A stretch of 64,000 bases of DNA, taken from positions 200,803 to 264,802 of the forward strand of contig NZ_KI911538.1 in NCBI RefSeq assembly GCF_000515115.1. The letters are read 5' to 3'. Each line of letters starts with the position of its first letter. Within the stretch, counting starts at the first letter, position 1. Below the pieces are notes generated by a model. The model was given only the letters and a program-made list of their open reading frames with translations. It searched no databases and was not told where the DNA came from. This DNA comes from Nocardiopsis sp. CNT312. Its GTDB lineage: Bacteria > Actinomycetota > Actinomycetes > Streptosporangiales > Streptosporangiaceae. Below, one piece after another: positions 29,946-38,285 of the stretch. A program made the translations under genes and the position numbers.

Positions 29946-29976
29946 GGGTATAAAGCCCCTGATAGGGGGTATACCC
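29946..29976. promoter_or_regulatory. Hairpin in the plsX/kamA intergenic region
   Basis: GGGTATA (29946-29952) pairs with TATACCC (29970-29976), and an inner CCCC/GGGG stem closes a short loop. The 430-nt gap between plsX and the KamA-like gene is AT-richer than its surroundings and contains this hairpin plus the palindrome at 30015; no gene is seen in it. Confidence 0.45.
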
Positions 29977-30014
29977 GGCCCTTGGTGCGGTCTTCCGACA
30001 AGATCACCGGACCG

Positions 30015-30029
30015 GTGTGATCATCACAC
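30015..30029. promoter_or_regulatory. Palindrome GTGTGAT-C-ATCACAC upstream of the KamA-like gene
   Basis: A perfect 15-bp odd palindrome lies 114 nt before the KamA-like start codon. Its compactness and symmetry suggest a dimeric repressor site. The regulator is not recognised. Confidence 0.5.
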
Positions 30030-30142
30030 AGTTTTCCGTATGCAAGGCGGTCCGCCGGTGACCCGTGAACCGGAACCGCCCGATCAGGGCTGCCTGCGCC
30101 GCCGCACGGCGCGGCCCTGCTGACATGTAGGAGAGGAGAGGC

Positions 30143-31510
30143 GTGAGCGTAACGCCAGACGCGGCACTGTCCCCGTCCGCCGGACGTCGGTTTCGTGCCT
30201 ACACGACGAAACACCTCGACGAGCTCACGGCGCGAGCAGGACTCGCCGCAGACGAGCGGCTGGCCGTGCAGGCGGTGGCCACCGTGCTTCCGTTCCGGGT
30301 CAACAGCTACGTCATCGACGAGCTCATCGACTGGGATGCCGCGCCCGACGACCCGATCTACCGACTCGTCTTTCCACAGGCCGACATGCTGCCCTCCGGC
30401 GATGTCGCCAGGATCGCCGATCTGATCCGCTCCGGTGCCTCCCGTAAGGAGCTCAACGAAGCCGCCAACGGGATCCGTGCCGAGCTCAACCCGCACCCGG
30501 CGGGCCAGATGGAGCTCAACGTCCCCAAGGTCGGCAATGAGGAGCCGATCCCCGGGGTCCAGCACAAGTACAAGGAGACGGTGCTCTTCTTCCCCAAACA
30601 GGGGCAGACGTGCCACGCGTACTGCACCTACTGCTTCCGCTGGGCCCAGTTCGTCGGTGACGCGGACCTGAAGTTCGCCTCCAGTGACATCGACCAGCTC
30701 GTCGAGTACGTCACGTCCCACCCCGAGGTCACCAGCGTCCTCTTCACCGGCGGCGACCCCATGATCATGGGTGAGGGCGTGATCTCCCGGTACATCGAGC
30801 CGTTGCTGGAGATCGAGCACCTGGAGGCCATCCGTATCGGGACGAAGGCGCTCGCCTACTGGCCACAGCGCTTCGTGACCGACCCCGACGCCGACGACAC
30901 CCTGCGCCTGTTCGAGAAGGTCGTCGCCTCGGGCAAGAACCTCGCGTTCATGGCCCATTTCTCGCACCCCAACGAGATGGCTCCGGAGCTGGTGCAGGAG
31001 GCCGTGCGCCGCATCCGGAACACGGGGGCGGTCATCCGGACCCAGGCGCCGCTGATTCGCACGATCAACGACGACTCGGCCACGTGGGAGAGCATGTGGC
31101 GCACCCACCTGCGCCACGGGATGGTCCCCTACTACATGTTCGTCGAGCGCGACACGGGCCCGCAGGACTACTTCGCGGTGCCCCTGGCCGAGGCCTACGA
31201 GATCTTCCAGGGTGCGTACAAGAACGTGTCCGGCCTGGCGCGTACGGTGCGGGGCCCGTCGATGTCGGCGACACCGGGCAAGGTGTGCGTGGACGGGGTG
31301 GTCGAGGTGGGGGGCGAGAAGCTGTTCGTCCTGCACTTCATCCAGGCCCGCGACGCCGAACTGGTGGGCAAGCCCTTCTTCGCCAAGTACGACGAGAAGG
31401 CCGCGTGGCTGTTCGACCTCAAGCCCGCGCTCGGGGCGACCCACTTCCCGTGGGAGGACGCGCCGCCCGTCGGACCCGGTGGCGCGGTGATCGACCCCAC
31501 CCGCCTGTAG
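30143..31510 (+). CDS. KamA-family radical SAM aminomutase-like enzyme
   Basis: A 455-residue protein annotated by similarity to lysine 2,3-aminomutase. The radical SAM cluster motif CHAYCTYC (C-x3-C-x2-C) is near residue 155, followed by FTGGDPMIM. In classical lysine aminomutases the PLP-binding Lys sits in a PGGGGK motif; here the matching region reads ATPGKVCVDG, so a Lys is kept but the glycine-rich loop is not. The substrate may therefore differ. GGAGAGGAG precedes GTG 30143. The gene is single and has a strong terminator. Confidence 0.8.
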   Translation: MSVTPDAALSPSAGRRFRAYTTKHLDELTARAGLAADERLAVQAVATVLPFRVNSYVIDELIDWDAAPDDPIYRLVFPQADMLPSGDVARIADLIRSGASRKELNEAANGIRAELNPHPAGQMELNVPKVGNEEPIPGVQHKYKETVLFFPKQGQTCHAYCTYCFRWAQFVGDADLKFASSDIDQLVEYVTSHPEVTSVLFTGGDPMIMGEGVISRYIEPLLEIEHLEAIRIGTKALAYWPQRFVTDPDADDTLRLFEKVVASGKNLAFMAHFSHPNEMAPELVQEAVRRIRNTGAVIRTQAPLIRTINDDSATWESMWRTHLRHGMVPYYMFVERDTGPQDYFAVPLAEAYEIFQGAYKNVSGLARTVRGPSMSATPGKVCVDGVVEVGGEKLFVLHFIQARDAELVGKPFFAKYDEKAAWLFDLKPALGATHFPWEDAPPVGPGGAVIDPTRL

Positions 31511-31531
31511 GCGCACACCAGCGGAGACCAC

Positions 31532-31562
31532 GGAGCCCGGCACCGGTGCGGTGCCGGGCTCC
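31532..31562 (+). terminator. Terminator after the KamA-like gene
   Basis: A perfect 13-bp GC stem (31532-31544 with 31550-31562) around a 5-nt loop begins 21 nt after the stop codon. Confidence 0.75.
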
Positions 31563-31671
31563 TCGCGTGCCGTGGGGCCCGGGGCCGCCGGGGAGTGGGA
31601 TGGGTCGGCGGCCGACAGGCCGGGCACGCCCCTGGGTGGCTCGGGAGGGCGCGTCCGGTACGGGAGCGGCC

Positions 31672-31908
31672 TCAGGTGAGCAGGGCGTCGAACTCCCCGG
31701 TCTTGGCTCCCATGACGAAGGCCTCGATCTCGGCGGGCGTGTAGACGAGCGCGGGCCCCTGGGGGTCGCGGGAGTTGCGCACCGCGATGTCACCGCACGG
31801 CAGCGTGGCCACCTCGACGCAATTGCCGTTGGGGTTGCTCCAACTGCTCTTCGTCCATGTGACCTTCGGCAGGCGGTCGGCGGGGACGCCGTTGTAGATC
31901 GAGTGCAA
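31672..31908 (-). CDS. DUF397 protein
   Basis: A 78-residue protein with the DUF397 core WTKSSWSNPNGNCVEVA, VRNSRDPQGPAL and a C-terminal helix. TTG 31908 has GGAGG 6 nt upstream, which fixes the start. DUF397 genes accompany XRE/DUF5753 regulators throughout mycelial actinomycetes, and some pairs act in development and antibiotic control (WhiJ-like systems). Here the XRE gene lies just upstream on the same strand. Confidence 0.92.
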   Translation of the reverse strand: MHSIYNGVPADRLPKVTWTKSSWSNPNGNCVEVATLPCGDIAVRNSRDPQGPALVYTPAEIEAFVMGAKTGEFDALLT

Positions 31909-32026
31909 TTCAACCTCCTGGAGCTTCGGCGGACGTGTGAGCGGGTGTGTCCTTACGCGGTCGTCCAGATGCCGCCCGCGGCCCGGGAAGCGCGGTCTCT
32001 CAAGGCATCCGCGTCCCTGCTACGAG

Positions 32027-32072
32027 GCCAAAGCGTATCCCATGCACGTGCATATGTGCTTACATCGGTAAG
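32027..32072. promoter_or_regulatory. Two-part palindromic element, copy 1
   Basis: TGCACGTGCA (32043-32052), a perfect 10-bp palindrome, is followed 6 nt later by CTTAC-ATCG-GTAAG (32059-32072). GGCCAA lies 10 nt upstream (32027-32032). The same three blocks occur at 33464-33508. On the minus strand a TACGCT -10 box (32037-32032) points to the DUF397 gene. The rest of the 421-nt gap to the XRE gene holds only the XRE terminator. Confidence 0.6.
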
Positions 32073-32285
32073 TACATGGCAGAAAACCGGGCGTGATGCG
32101 AACACTTCGTCGCATGTCACACATGGTGGAACCGAGCGCCGAGTGTGTTCGGGTGGGGCGATCGTTCTCGTTCCGTGGCCGAACAAGGCCGATTCCGAAC
32201 CCCCCGGCCCGGCGGCGGTGTCCCACGGGTGGGTGCCGTGCACGGGGCCGGTCACCTCGGGGGCCCGTCTGGGCGCGCACGAGAA

Positions 32286-32310
32286 CGGCCCCCGCCGTGG
32301 GCGGGGGCCG
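32286..32310 (-). terminator. Terminator after the XRE regulator
   Basis: CGGCCCCCGCC and its complement form an 11-bp stem with a 3-nt loop 20 nt after the XRE stop codon (minus strand). Confidence 0.7.
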
Positions 32311-32329
32311 CGTGGTGAGGCGGGGCGCG

Positions 32330-33241
32330 TCAGCCGCCGTAGCGCGAGAGGAACTCCCGCAGGATGTCCTCCGTCTCCTCGGGCCGCGGGGCCTGGGTGG
32401 CGAGGTTGTCCATCGTCAGCGCGTAGCCGTGGGTGTCGTTGTACTTGTCGAAGTACAGGGCGCTGTTCAACTGCTCCAGGTAGACCACGTCCGGCAGCTG
32501 CGGGGTGGGGAAGCGCAGGATGCTGAAGGGGCCGCCGGCCGCGGGGTGGCCGCCCATCGCGAAGGTGGCCACCTGGATGGTGATGTTGGGCAGTCTGCCC
32601 ATCTCGATGAGGTGCTCGATCTGCCCGCGCATGATCTCCGGGGAGCCGTAGGGCCGGTGCAGGACCGCCTCGTCGATGACGGCCCACAGACGGGGCGCCC
32701 CCGCCGTGGTGAAGCGCTGCTGGCGGCGCATGCGCATCTCGACCCTGTGGTCGATGTCCTCCGTGGCCGTGGTCGTGGTCGACAGGCGGATCACCGACCG
32801 GGCGTAGCCCTCGCTCTGGAGCAGGCCCGGCACGAACTGGACCTCGTAGGTGCGGATGCCCGAGGCCGCCTCCTCCAGTCCGACGTAGATGCCGAACCAG
32901 TCGGGGAGGACGTCGCCGTACCTGTGCCACCACCCCTGGGCGTTGGCACTGGAGACGAGGCCGAGGAGGGCCTCGCGCTGCTTGGGGTCGTCCACCCCGT
33001 ACAGCCGCAGCAGGTCGTCCACGTCCCGTGGTTTGAAGCTGACCTGGCCGAGTTCCATCCTGCTGATCTTGGCGTGCGAGGCACGGATGGCGTACCCGGC
33101 GTCCTCGCGGGAGATCCTCTTCTCCTGGCGGAGTCTGCGCAGTTGGCCGCCCAAGAGAATGCGCAGCACGGTGGGGCCACCGCTGGAATTGGCCAGAAAG
33201 TCCTGGGTGACCTGCAGTTTCAAGGCCTGGTCGCCGGCCAC
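32330..33241 (-). CDS. XRE-family regulator with DUF5753 domain
   Basis: A 303-residue protein. Residues about 28-85 form a helix-turn-helix of the XRE type (LRRLRQEKRISREDAG, KISRMELGQ), and residues about 105-290 the DUF5753 ligand or effector domain (VPGLLQSEGYARSV). GTG 33241 follows GGGAGG. With the DUF397 gene downstream and an anti-sigma-like ATPase gene divergent, it forms the common actinomycete three-gene regulatory arrangement. A tandem repeat occupies its immediate promoter. Confidence 0.92.
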   Translation of the reverse strand: MAGDQALKLQVTQDFLANSSGGPTVLRILLGGQLRRLRQEKRISREDAGYAIRASHAKISRMELGQVSFKPRDVDDLLRLYGVDDPKQREALLGLVSSANAQGWWHRYGDVLPDWFGIYVGLEEAASGIRTYEVQFVPGLLQSEGYARSVIRLSTTTTATEDIDHRVEMRMRRQQRFTTAGAPRLWAVIDEAVLHRPYGSPEIMRGQIEHLIEMGRLPNITIQVATFAMGGHPAAGGPFSILRFPTPQLPDVVYLEQLNSALYFDKYNDTHGYALTMDNLATQAPRPEETEDILREFLSRYGG

Positions 33242-33253
33242 GTCGCCCTCCCT

Positions 33254-33313
33254 GTAGCGGCTTCTGAGCTCGCGACGGCTCAGTTAGCGGCTTCTGAGGT
33301 CGCGGGCGGCCCA
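33254..33313. repeat. Two tandem 30-bp repeats in the XRE promoter
   Basis: TAGCGGCTTCTGAG-[C/G]-TCGCG occurs twice with a 30-bp period (33254-33283 and 33284-33313), and a shortened third copy (GAGGTCGCGA) follows near 33321. They begin 13 nt upstream of the XRE start codon, so they may be repeated operator sites for autoregulation. Confidence 0.6.
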
Positions 33314-33454
33314 GTATACCGAGGTCGCGAAAGTGTGAACAGGGTGGAACGATTCTCGTTTTGCGGCTGGCTGAACTCAGTGGTCCCCGTGTCACCACTT
33401 GTGCTTGTCGGTGAATTGGTGGCCACAGGATCTACCGTTTGACCCCCTTCGTCC

Positions 33455-33508
33455 TATAGTCTTGGCCAACGTTGATCTGCACGTGCATACGTAACTTACA
33501 AATGTAAG
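33455..33508 (+). promoter_or_regulatory. Promoter and two-part palindromic element, copy 2
   Basis: TATAGT (33455-33460) is a strong -10 hexamer. Downstream are GGCCAA (33464-33469), TGCACGTGCA (33478-33487) and CTTAC-AAAT-GTAAG (33495-33508), the same blocks as copy 1 at 32027-32072 with 7 nt between the palindromes. The element would lie at or just after the transcription start of the ATPase gene. Confidence 0.6.
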
Positions 33509-33566
33509 GAACGCTCACTGTGTCGGATCTGGCCGCGTGACCCGACATCACATCGTGAGGACCGTG

Positions 33567-34118
33567 ATGAACGCAGAGCTGGTGCCCTCGGAAGTCGCCA
33601 CCGGGGCATCCTGGAGCCGTCCACCACTGGTGGAAGCGTCCGGTGCCGTTCTCGGAGGATGGTGGGAGGCCGCGCTGGGCCGGATCGGTGTGGGAGAGTG
33701 CGCGCGAACGCCCGAGGTCGTGGCTCGGGCGTTCGCGTCCACCCCCGACTCGGTCCGGGGGGCGCGCGCTCTCGCGGCCGAGACCGCCGCGGAGTGGGGG
33801 ATGCGGGGCGTCGCCGAGGACCTGCGGCTGATCATCTCCGAGTTCGTCGGCAACTCGTGTCGGCACGCGGCCCCCGGGCGGCGTTCACGGCTGGCGGCCC
33901 CGGTCCTGGTGCAGCTGAGGCTGCTGGCCCTGTCGCATCAGGTGGTGTGCATGGTTGCTGACACCGATGAGCGGGGCCCCGTACGGGTCGACGCCCACCA
34001 CTTCGCGGAGTCGGGGCGCGGGCTGGGCCTGGTCAGCGCTTTCAGCAGTGAATGGGGATGGGAGCGGATCCCCGGTGAAGGAAAGGTCGTCTGGGCGATT
34101 TGTTCCTCTGATGCGTAA
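33567..34118 (+). CDS. Anti-sigma-factor-like ATP-binding protein (HATPase_c_2)
   Basis: A 183-residue protein whose residues about 60-180 form an RsbW/SpoIIAB-type GHKL ATPase: N-box IISEFVGNSCRHA and G-box ESGRGLGLVSAF. The N-terminal 60 residues are variable. ATG 33567 is supported by GTGAGGA 6-8 nt upstream; GTG 33537 is an alternative. It is divergent from the XRE gene and 152 nt before the STAS gene, so a partner-switching pair is plausible. Confidence 0.87.
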   Translation: MNAELVPSEVATGASWSRPPLVEASGAVLGGWWEAALGRIGVGECARTPEVVARAFASTPDSVRGARALAAETAAEWGMRGVAEDLRLIISEFVGNSCRHAAPGRRSRLAAPVLVQLRLLALSHQVVCMVADTDERGPVRVDAHHFAESGRGLGLVSAFSSEWGWERIPGEGKVVWAICSSDA

Positions 34119-34270
34119 GTCGTCCTTTATCTTGCTCGGATAAGCTGCATTCATCCCGCTGGGGGGATCGGCACCACCGCTCGGGCGGAGTAGGCTGTCA
34201 CTGCATATCGGCATTCGACCGATGCATCATGACAAGCGAATTCCTTACCTTTCGAGCCCGGGAGCGTGGC

Positions 34271-34636
34271 GTGACCGTGCTGGACACGGAGCGGGGACGG
34301 TTCGTCTGCGGTGGGACCACCGTCGTCGAACTGGACGGTGAGATCGACATGGCCACGGCGGACCACGTGTTCGCCCGACTGTCGTCCTCGGTGTCGACCG
34401 AGTGCGCGGTCGCGGACCTGTCCCTGGTGGAGTTCATCGACGCCTCGGGGGTCAACGCCCTGCTCGCGGCGCAGCGCGTGGCCACCCGGTCCCGGCACCA
34501 CCTGGTCCTGGCCTGCCCGCCGCGCCAGTTGACCCGCATCCTCGACGTACTGTCCCTGCATCCCCTCCTGCCCACGCACGCCGACGTCGCCGCCGCCTGC
34601 GCGGCGCACGGCCGCGCCGTCACCGAGCCCCGCTGA
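34271..34636 (+). CDS. STAS-domain anti-sigma factor antagonist
   Basis: A 121-residue STAS protein (SpoIIAA/RsbV type). The phosphorylatable Ser is in EFIDASGVNALL, and VVELDGEIDMATAD is the conserved first strand. GTG 34271 has GGAG 6 nt upstream; ATG 34229 is possible and would add 14 residues but lacks a ribosome-binding site. When unphosphorylated such proteins bind the anti-sigma kinase and free the sigma factor. The neighbour at 33567 is the obvious candidate kinase and the phosphatase at 12301 a possible activator. Confidence 0.85.
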   Translation: MTVLDTERGRFVCGGTTVVELDGEIDMATADHVFARLSSSVSTECAVADLSLVEFIDASGVNALLAAQRVATRSRHHLVLACPPRQLTRILDVLSLHPLLPTHADVAAACAAHGRAVTEPR

Positions 34637-34705
34637 CACCGCCGGGCGCTCACGTGCGAGGGACGCGCCGGGGGAGCCGGACACGCCCCTCAGGCGCGGA
34701 AACCG

Positions 34706-36559
34706 CTATTCGACGGTCACGCTCTTGGCCAGGTTGCGCGGCTGGTCCACGTCGTTGCCCTTGGCCAGCGCCAGCTCGCACGCGAATACCTGCATCGGGA
34801 TCGTCGACACGATCGGCTGCAACAGGGTCGGTACCGCGGGAATCTCGATGAGCGTGTCGGAGTAGGGCCGCACCGACTCGTCGCCCTCCTCAGCGATGAC
34901 GATCGTGCGGGCGCCGCGGGCGCGCACCTCCTGGATGTTCGACACGATCTTGTCGTGCAGCACCCCGCGACCCTTGGGCGAGGGCACCACCACGACCACC
35001 GGAAGGCCCTCCTCGATGAGCGCGATCGGTCCGTGCTTGAGCTCGCCGGCGGCGAACGCCTCCGCGTGCATGTACGCCAGCTCCTTGAGCTTGAGCGCGC
35101 CCTCCAGGGCCACCGGGTATCCCACGTGGCGGCCCAGGAAGAGCACCGTGCGGGCGTCGGCCAGCGACCGCGCCAGCTCGCGCACCGGTTCCACCGTCTC
35201 CAGGACCCGCTCGACCTGGTCCGGCATGGTGGCGAGCTGCCCGATCACCGCGTCGATCTCGTCGTCGAACTTCATCCTGCGCACCTGCGCCAGGTACAGG
35301 CCGACGAGATAGCAGGCGGCCAACTGGGTGAGGAAGGTCTTCGTGGCGGCCACGCCGACCTCCGGGCCCGCGTGCGTGTACAGCACGCCGTCGGACTCGC
35401 GCGGGATCGTGGAACCGTTCACGTTGCAGATCGCCAGGACCCGGGCGCGCTGCTCGCGGGCATAGCGCACCGCCATCAGCGTGTCCATGCTCTCGCCGGA
35501 CTGGGAGATGGCGATGACCAGGGTCTGCTGGTCCAGGATCGGGTCGCGGTAGCGGAACTCGCTGGCCACCTCGACCTCGCACGGGATCCGGCACCAGTGC
35601 TCGATGGCGTACTTGGCGATGAGGCCGGCGTGGTAGGACGTGCCGCACGCGATGATGACGATCTTCTCGACGGTGCGCAGTTGCTGCGGGGTCAGGCGCA
35701 TCTCGTCCAGGGCCAGGCGCCCGTCGGCGGTCACCCGGCCCAGCAGGGTGTCGGCGACCGCGCGCGGCTGCTCCACGATCTCCTTGAGCATGAAGTACTC
35801 GTAGCCGTCCTTCTCGGCGGCGGAGGCGTCCCAGTCCACGTGGTACTCGTTCACGTCGACCGGTGCGCCGTCGTAGTCGGTGACCGCCACGGAGTCCGCA
35901 CGCAGCTCCACGACCTGGTCCTGTCCCAGCTCGACGGCCTCGCGGGTGTGGGCGATGAACGCCGCGACGTCGCTGGCCAGGAAGTTCTCACCTTCGCCGC
36001 GGCCGACGACCAGCGGGGAGTTGCGGCGGGCGGCGACCACCAGGCCGGGATCCTCCACCGAGGTCGCCACGAGGGTGAAGGCGCCCTCCAGGCGGCGGCA
36101 CACGGCGCGCATCGCGGCGGCCAGGTCGCGGTCGCCGCGCCGCTTCAGCTCGGTGCTGAGCAGGTGGGCCGCCACCTCGGTGTCCGTCTCGGAGACGAAC
36201 TTGCAGCCCGCCTCCTCAAGTTCCTCGCGCAGTGCGGCGAAGTTCTCGATGATGCCGTTGTGCACCACGGCGAGCCGGTGGTCGTTGTCCACGTGGGGGT
36301 GGGCGTTGACGTCGTTGGGCGCACCGTGCGTCGCCCAGCGCGTGTGGCCGATCCCCGCGCCGTCGCCCTCCACCGGATGGTTCTCCAGCGCTTGGCGCAG
36401 GTTGGCGAGCTTGCCCGCCCGCTTCTCCGTGTGCAGGGCGCCTCCGCCCTGCACGGCGACACCCGCGGAGTCGTATCCGCGGTACTCCAGCCTCGCGAGG
36501 CCGTTCACGACGACATCCAGCGCCGGTTGCGGCCCGACGTAGCCCACGATTCCGCACAT
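34706..36559 (-). CDS. glmS: Glutamine-fructose-6-phosphate aminotransferase (isomerizing)
   Basis: A 617-residue enzyme that makes glucosamine-6-phosphate for peptidoglycan. The N-terminal CGIVGYVG starts with the catalytic Cys of the glutaminase domain after Met removal. Two SIS domains follow (CGTSYHAGL, ISQSGESMDTL), and the protein ends DQPRNLAKSVTVE as usual. The ATG at 36559 has no ribosome-binding site but a TAGTCT -10 box 7 nt upstream. A DasR-like box lies further upstream. No glmS ribozyme is seen. Confidence 0.97.
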   Translation of the reverse strand: MCGIVGYVGPQPALDVVVNGLARLEYRGYDSAGVAVQGGGALHTEKRAGKLANLRQALENHPVEGDGAGIGHTRWATHGAPNDVNAHPHVDNDHRLAVVHNGIIENFAALREELEEAGCKFVSETDTEVAAHLLSTELKRRGDRDLAAAMRAVCRRLEGAFTLVATSVEDPGLVVAARRNSPLVVGRGEGENFLASDVAAFIAHTREAVELGQDQVVELRADSVAVTDYDGAPVDVNEYHVDWDASAAEKDGYEYFMLKEIVEQPRAVADTLLGRVTADGRLALDEMRLTPQQLRTVEKIVIIACGTSYHAGLIAKYAIEHWCRIPCEVEVASEFRYRDPILDQQTLVIAISQSGESMDTLMAVRYAREQRARVLAICNVNGSTIPRESDGVLYTHAGPEVGVAATKTFLTQLAACYLVGLYLAQVRRMKFDDEIDAVIGQLATMPDQVERVLETVEPVRELARSLADARTVLFLGRHVGYPVALEGALKLKELAYMHAEAFAAGELKHGPIALIEEGLPVVVVVPSPKGRGVLHDKIVSNIQEVRARGARTIVIAEEGDESVRPYSDTLIEIPAVPTLLQPIVSTIPMQVFACELALAKGNDVDQPRNLAKSVTVE

Positions 36560-36566
36560 GGGCGCA

Positions 36567-36572
36567 AGACTA
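36567..36572 (-). promoter_or_regulatory. -10 box (TAGTCT) of a leaderless glmS transcript
   Basis: On the minus strand TAGTCT ends 7 nt before the glmS start codon, in place of a ribosome-binding site. Confidence 0.5.
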
Positions 36573-36633
36573 GGTGAAACCGGACAGGAAATCGACCAAC
36601 CAGTGCCTCATACCAATGGATGTTTTCCCAGGT

Positions 36634-36649
36634 AACGGTATAGACCATT
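36634..36649. promoter_or_regulatory. DasR-like box upstream of glmS
   Basis: CGGTATAGACCA (36636-36647) differs at two positions from the 12-bp core TGGTCTAGACCA of dre sites bound by the GntR regulator DasR in streptomycetes. Extra half sites (ATACCA at 36610, TTGGT at 36649) flank it. It is about 64 bp upstream of the glmS -10 box. The related site at 40678 lies before pckG. Confidence 0.5.
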
Positions 36650-36850
36650 TGGTGTATCAGGGGTAGACCGCGCAGGTGGGGGAGGTGCGGGGATGCGAAG
36701 TGGAACACCGTTCTGTGCCGCTGGGCCACCGAAAAAAACCTTCGGCGACACGGACATGAACGTAGGGTTTCACTCCCGTTCCCCTCCCCGTTCACGCAAG
36801 ATCCGAAACTAGGGGGTACCCAGCTGCGCGGAGCGCGACAGTGCCTCGTC

Positions 36851-36856
36851 TAGGGT
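36851..36856 (+). promoter_or_regulatory. -10 box (TAGGGT) of coaA
   Basis: TAGGGT ends 8 nt before GTG 36865 and no ribosome-binding site is present, which suggests a leaderless coaA transcript. Confidence 0.5.
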
Positions 36857-36864
36857 GGGCAACC

Positions 36865-37809
36865 GTGTCTTACACGACGAAGAACGGCGTCTCCTCGCCG
36901 TACGTGGAGCTCGACAGAGAGCAGTGGGCCGCCCTGCGGGCCAACACGCCGCTCTCGCTGACCGAGGCCGACCTGGCCGCCGTGCGCGGCACCACCGACC
37001 CCACGTCCCTGGAGGACGTGCGGGACATCTACCTGCCCCTGTCGCGTCTGCTCAACCTCTACGTGGGCGCCACCCAGCAGCGGCACGCGGCCGTGCGCGC
37101 GTTCCTCGCGGAAGACGCCCGCCCCTCCCCGTTCATCATCGGGGTAGCGGGAAGCGTCGCCGTCGGCAAGTCGACCACGGCCCGCCTCCTGCGCTCCCTG
37201 CTCGCCCAGTGGCCCGACCACCCCGACGTGGAACTGGTGAGCACGGACAACTTCCTCAACCCGAACTCCGTGCTGGAGTCGCGCGGCCTGATGCGCCGCA
37301 AGGGCTTCCCCGAGAGCTACGACCGCCGCGCGCTGGTGCGGTTCGTGTCGGAGATGAAGGCGGGTGCCGAGCGCATCGACATCCCCGTCTACTCCCACCT
37401 GGCCTACGACATCGTCCCGGGTCTGACCCAGACCGTCTCGCGCCCGGACATCCTCATCGTCGAGGGCATCAACGTCCTCCAGCCCGCTGTCCCCGGGCGC
37501 CTGGCCGTCGCCGACTTCTTCGACTTCTCCATCTACGTCGACGCCAAGGTCGAGAACATCCGCGGCTGGTACCTCGACCGCTTCCGGGAACTGCGCCGTA
37601 CCGCGTTCGCCGATCCGCGGTCCTACTTCCACCACATGGCGACCAACTACGACGAGGGCGAGGCATTGGACTTCGCCGCCAACACCTGGCGCACCATCAA
37701 CGAGATCAACCTCGTGGAGAACATCATCCCCACCCGGGGGCGGGCCACACTGGTCCTGTACAAGGGCGACCAGCACCGCGTCCAGCGGGTGCGTCTGCGC
37801 AAGACCTGA
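36865..37809 (+). CDS. coaA: Type I pantothenate kinase
   Basis: A 314-residue kinase performing the first step of coenzyme A synthesis. The P-loop [10 protein letters not shown] is at about residue 96, and [26 protein letters not shown] and [13 protein letters not shown]-type segments match bacterial CoaA. GTG 36865 gives the conserved start VSYTTKNG-x-SPYVEL. Confidence 0.96.
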   Translation: MSYTTKNGVSSPYVELDREQWAALRANTPLSLTEADLAAVRGTTDPTSLEDVRDIYLPLSRLLNLYVGATQQRHAAVRAFLAEDARPSPFIIGVAGSVAVGKSTTARLLRSLLAQWPDHPDVELVSTDNFLNPNSVLESRGLMRRKGFPESYDRRALVRFVSEMKAGAERIDIPVYSHLAYDIVPGLTQTVSRPDILIVEGINVLQPAVPGRLAVADFFDFSIYVDAKVENIRGWYLDRFRELRRTAFADPRSYFHHMATNYDEGEALDFAANTWRTINEINLVENIIPTRGRATLVLYKGDQHRVQRVRLRKT

Positions 37810-37859
37810 CGGCACCGCGTCCCCGTGGAATCCCCCCACAGGGCCCCAGGGACGCGAGC

Positions 37860-38285
37860 CTATGGGCTCGGCCGGTGTCCGCGGCGTTCCCAGGCCGCAG
37901 AAACCGTTCCTGAGGTTGAGGCCCGGGAAACGCGCCGGCGGGAGACGCCTGGGAGGCGTGCGGCATCCCGTTGACTCGCTCCGGCCTCCTTGCGTGCCGC
38001 TACCGCGTTGACGAGGGCTTCCTTCCCGCGCGCCCTGTCCTGGACCCGGCGGGACCGGGCCGCCCGAGCTTCGGCGAGCCGCTCCTCGACCCCTTTGGCG
38101 CGCAGTGTGATGGAGACGTCTTCTACGGGCATGTCCCGTCCACCCGTGATCGCGCCCCTGGCCCTCTCCTCGGCGTCTGAGAGGGTGCGGCCGTAGGCGT
38201 GAGTGCGCACCTCGGGGAGGCCGACGGACCGGGAACGGCCCTCTCGTTCGCACCATGCCTGGTGGTGGTGTTCGGACGGAGGCAC
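37860..38285 (-). CDS. HicB-like antitoxin
   Basis: A 141-residue protein. Residues about 8-60 (HQAWCEREGRSRSVGLPEV..THAYGRTLSDAEERARGAI) match the RNase-H-like partial fold of HicB antitoxins, and a charged coiled-coil-like helix leads to a degenerate helix-turn-helix (ASQRDAARLPGVSRRRVS). The tail after the HTH is about 20 residues longer than usual, and the HTH carries substitutions at normally fixed places. GTG 38285 is the likely start. It follows a HicA-like frame, with overlap, so this is a toxin-antitoxin pair that may be decaying. Confidence 0.6.
   Translation of the reverse strand: MPPSEHHHQAWCEREGRSRSVGLPEVRTHAYGRTLSDAEERARGAITGGRDMPVEDVSITLRAKGVEERLAEARAARSRRVQDRARGKEALVNAVAARKEAGASQRDAARLPGVSRRRVSRASTSGTVSAAWERRGHRPSP

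Noticed and set aside
28277-31627. Open minus-strand frame of 1116 codons covering argS, plsX and the KamA-like gene
   Set aside because: It runs antisense or out of frame through recognised genes, consists mainly of Arg, Gly, Ala and Pro as expected from GC-rich shadow frames, and has no domain.
33537-33566. GTG 33537 as start of the ATPase gene
   Set aside because: It has no ribosome-binding site, while ATG 33567 has GAGGA at proper distance.
36560-36860. Possible glmS ribozyme upstream of glmS
   Set aside because: The upstream sequence lacks the conserved ribozyme core and the gene seems leaderless; only the DasR-like box and promoter elements are visible.
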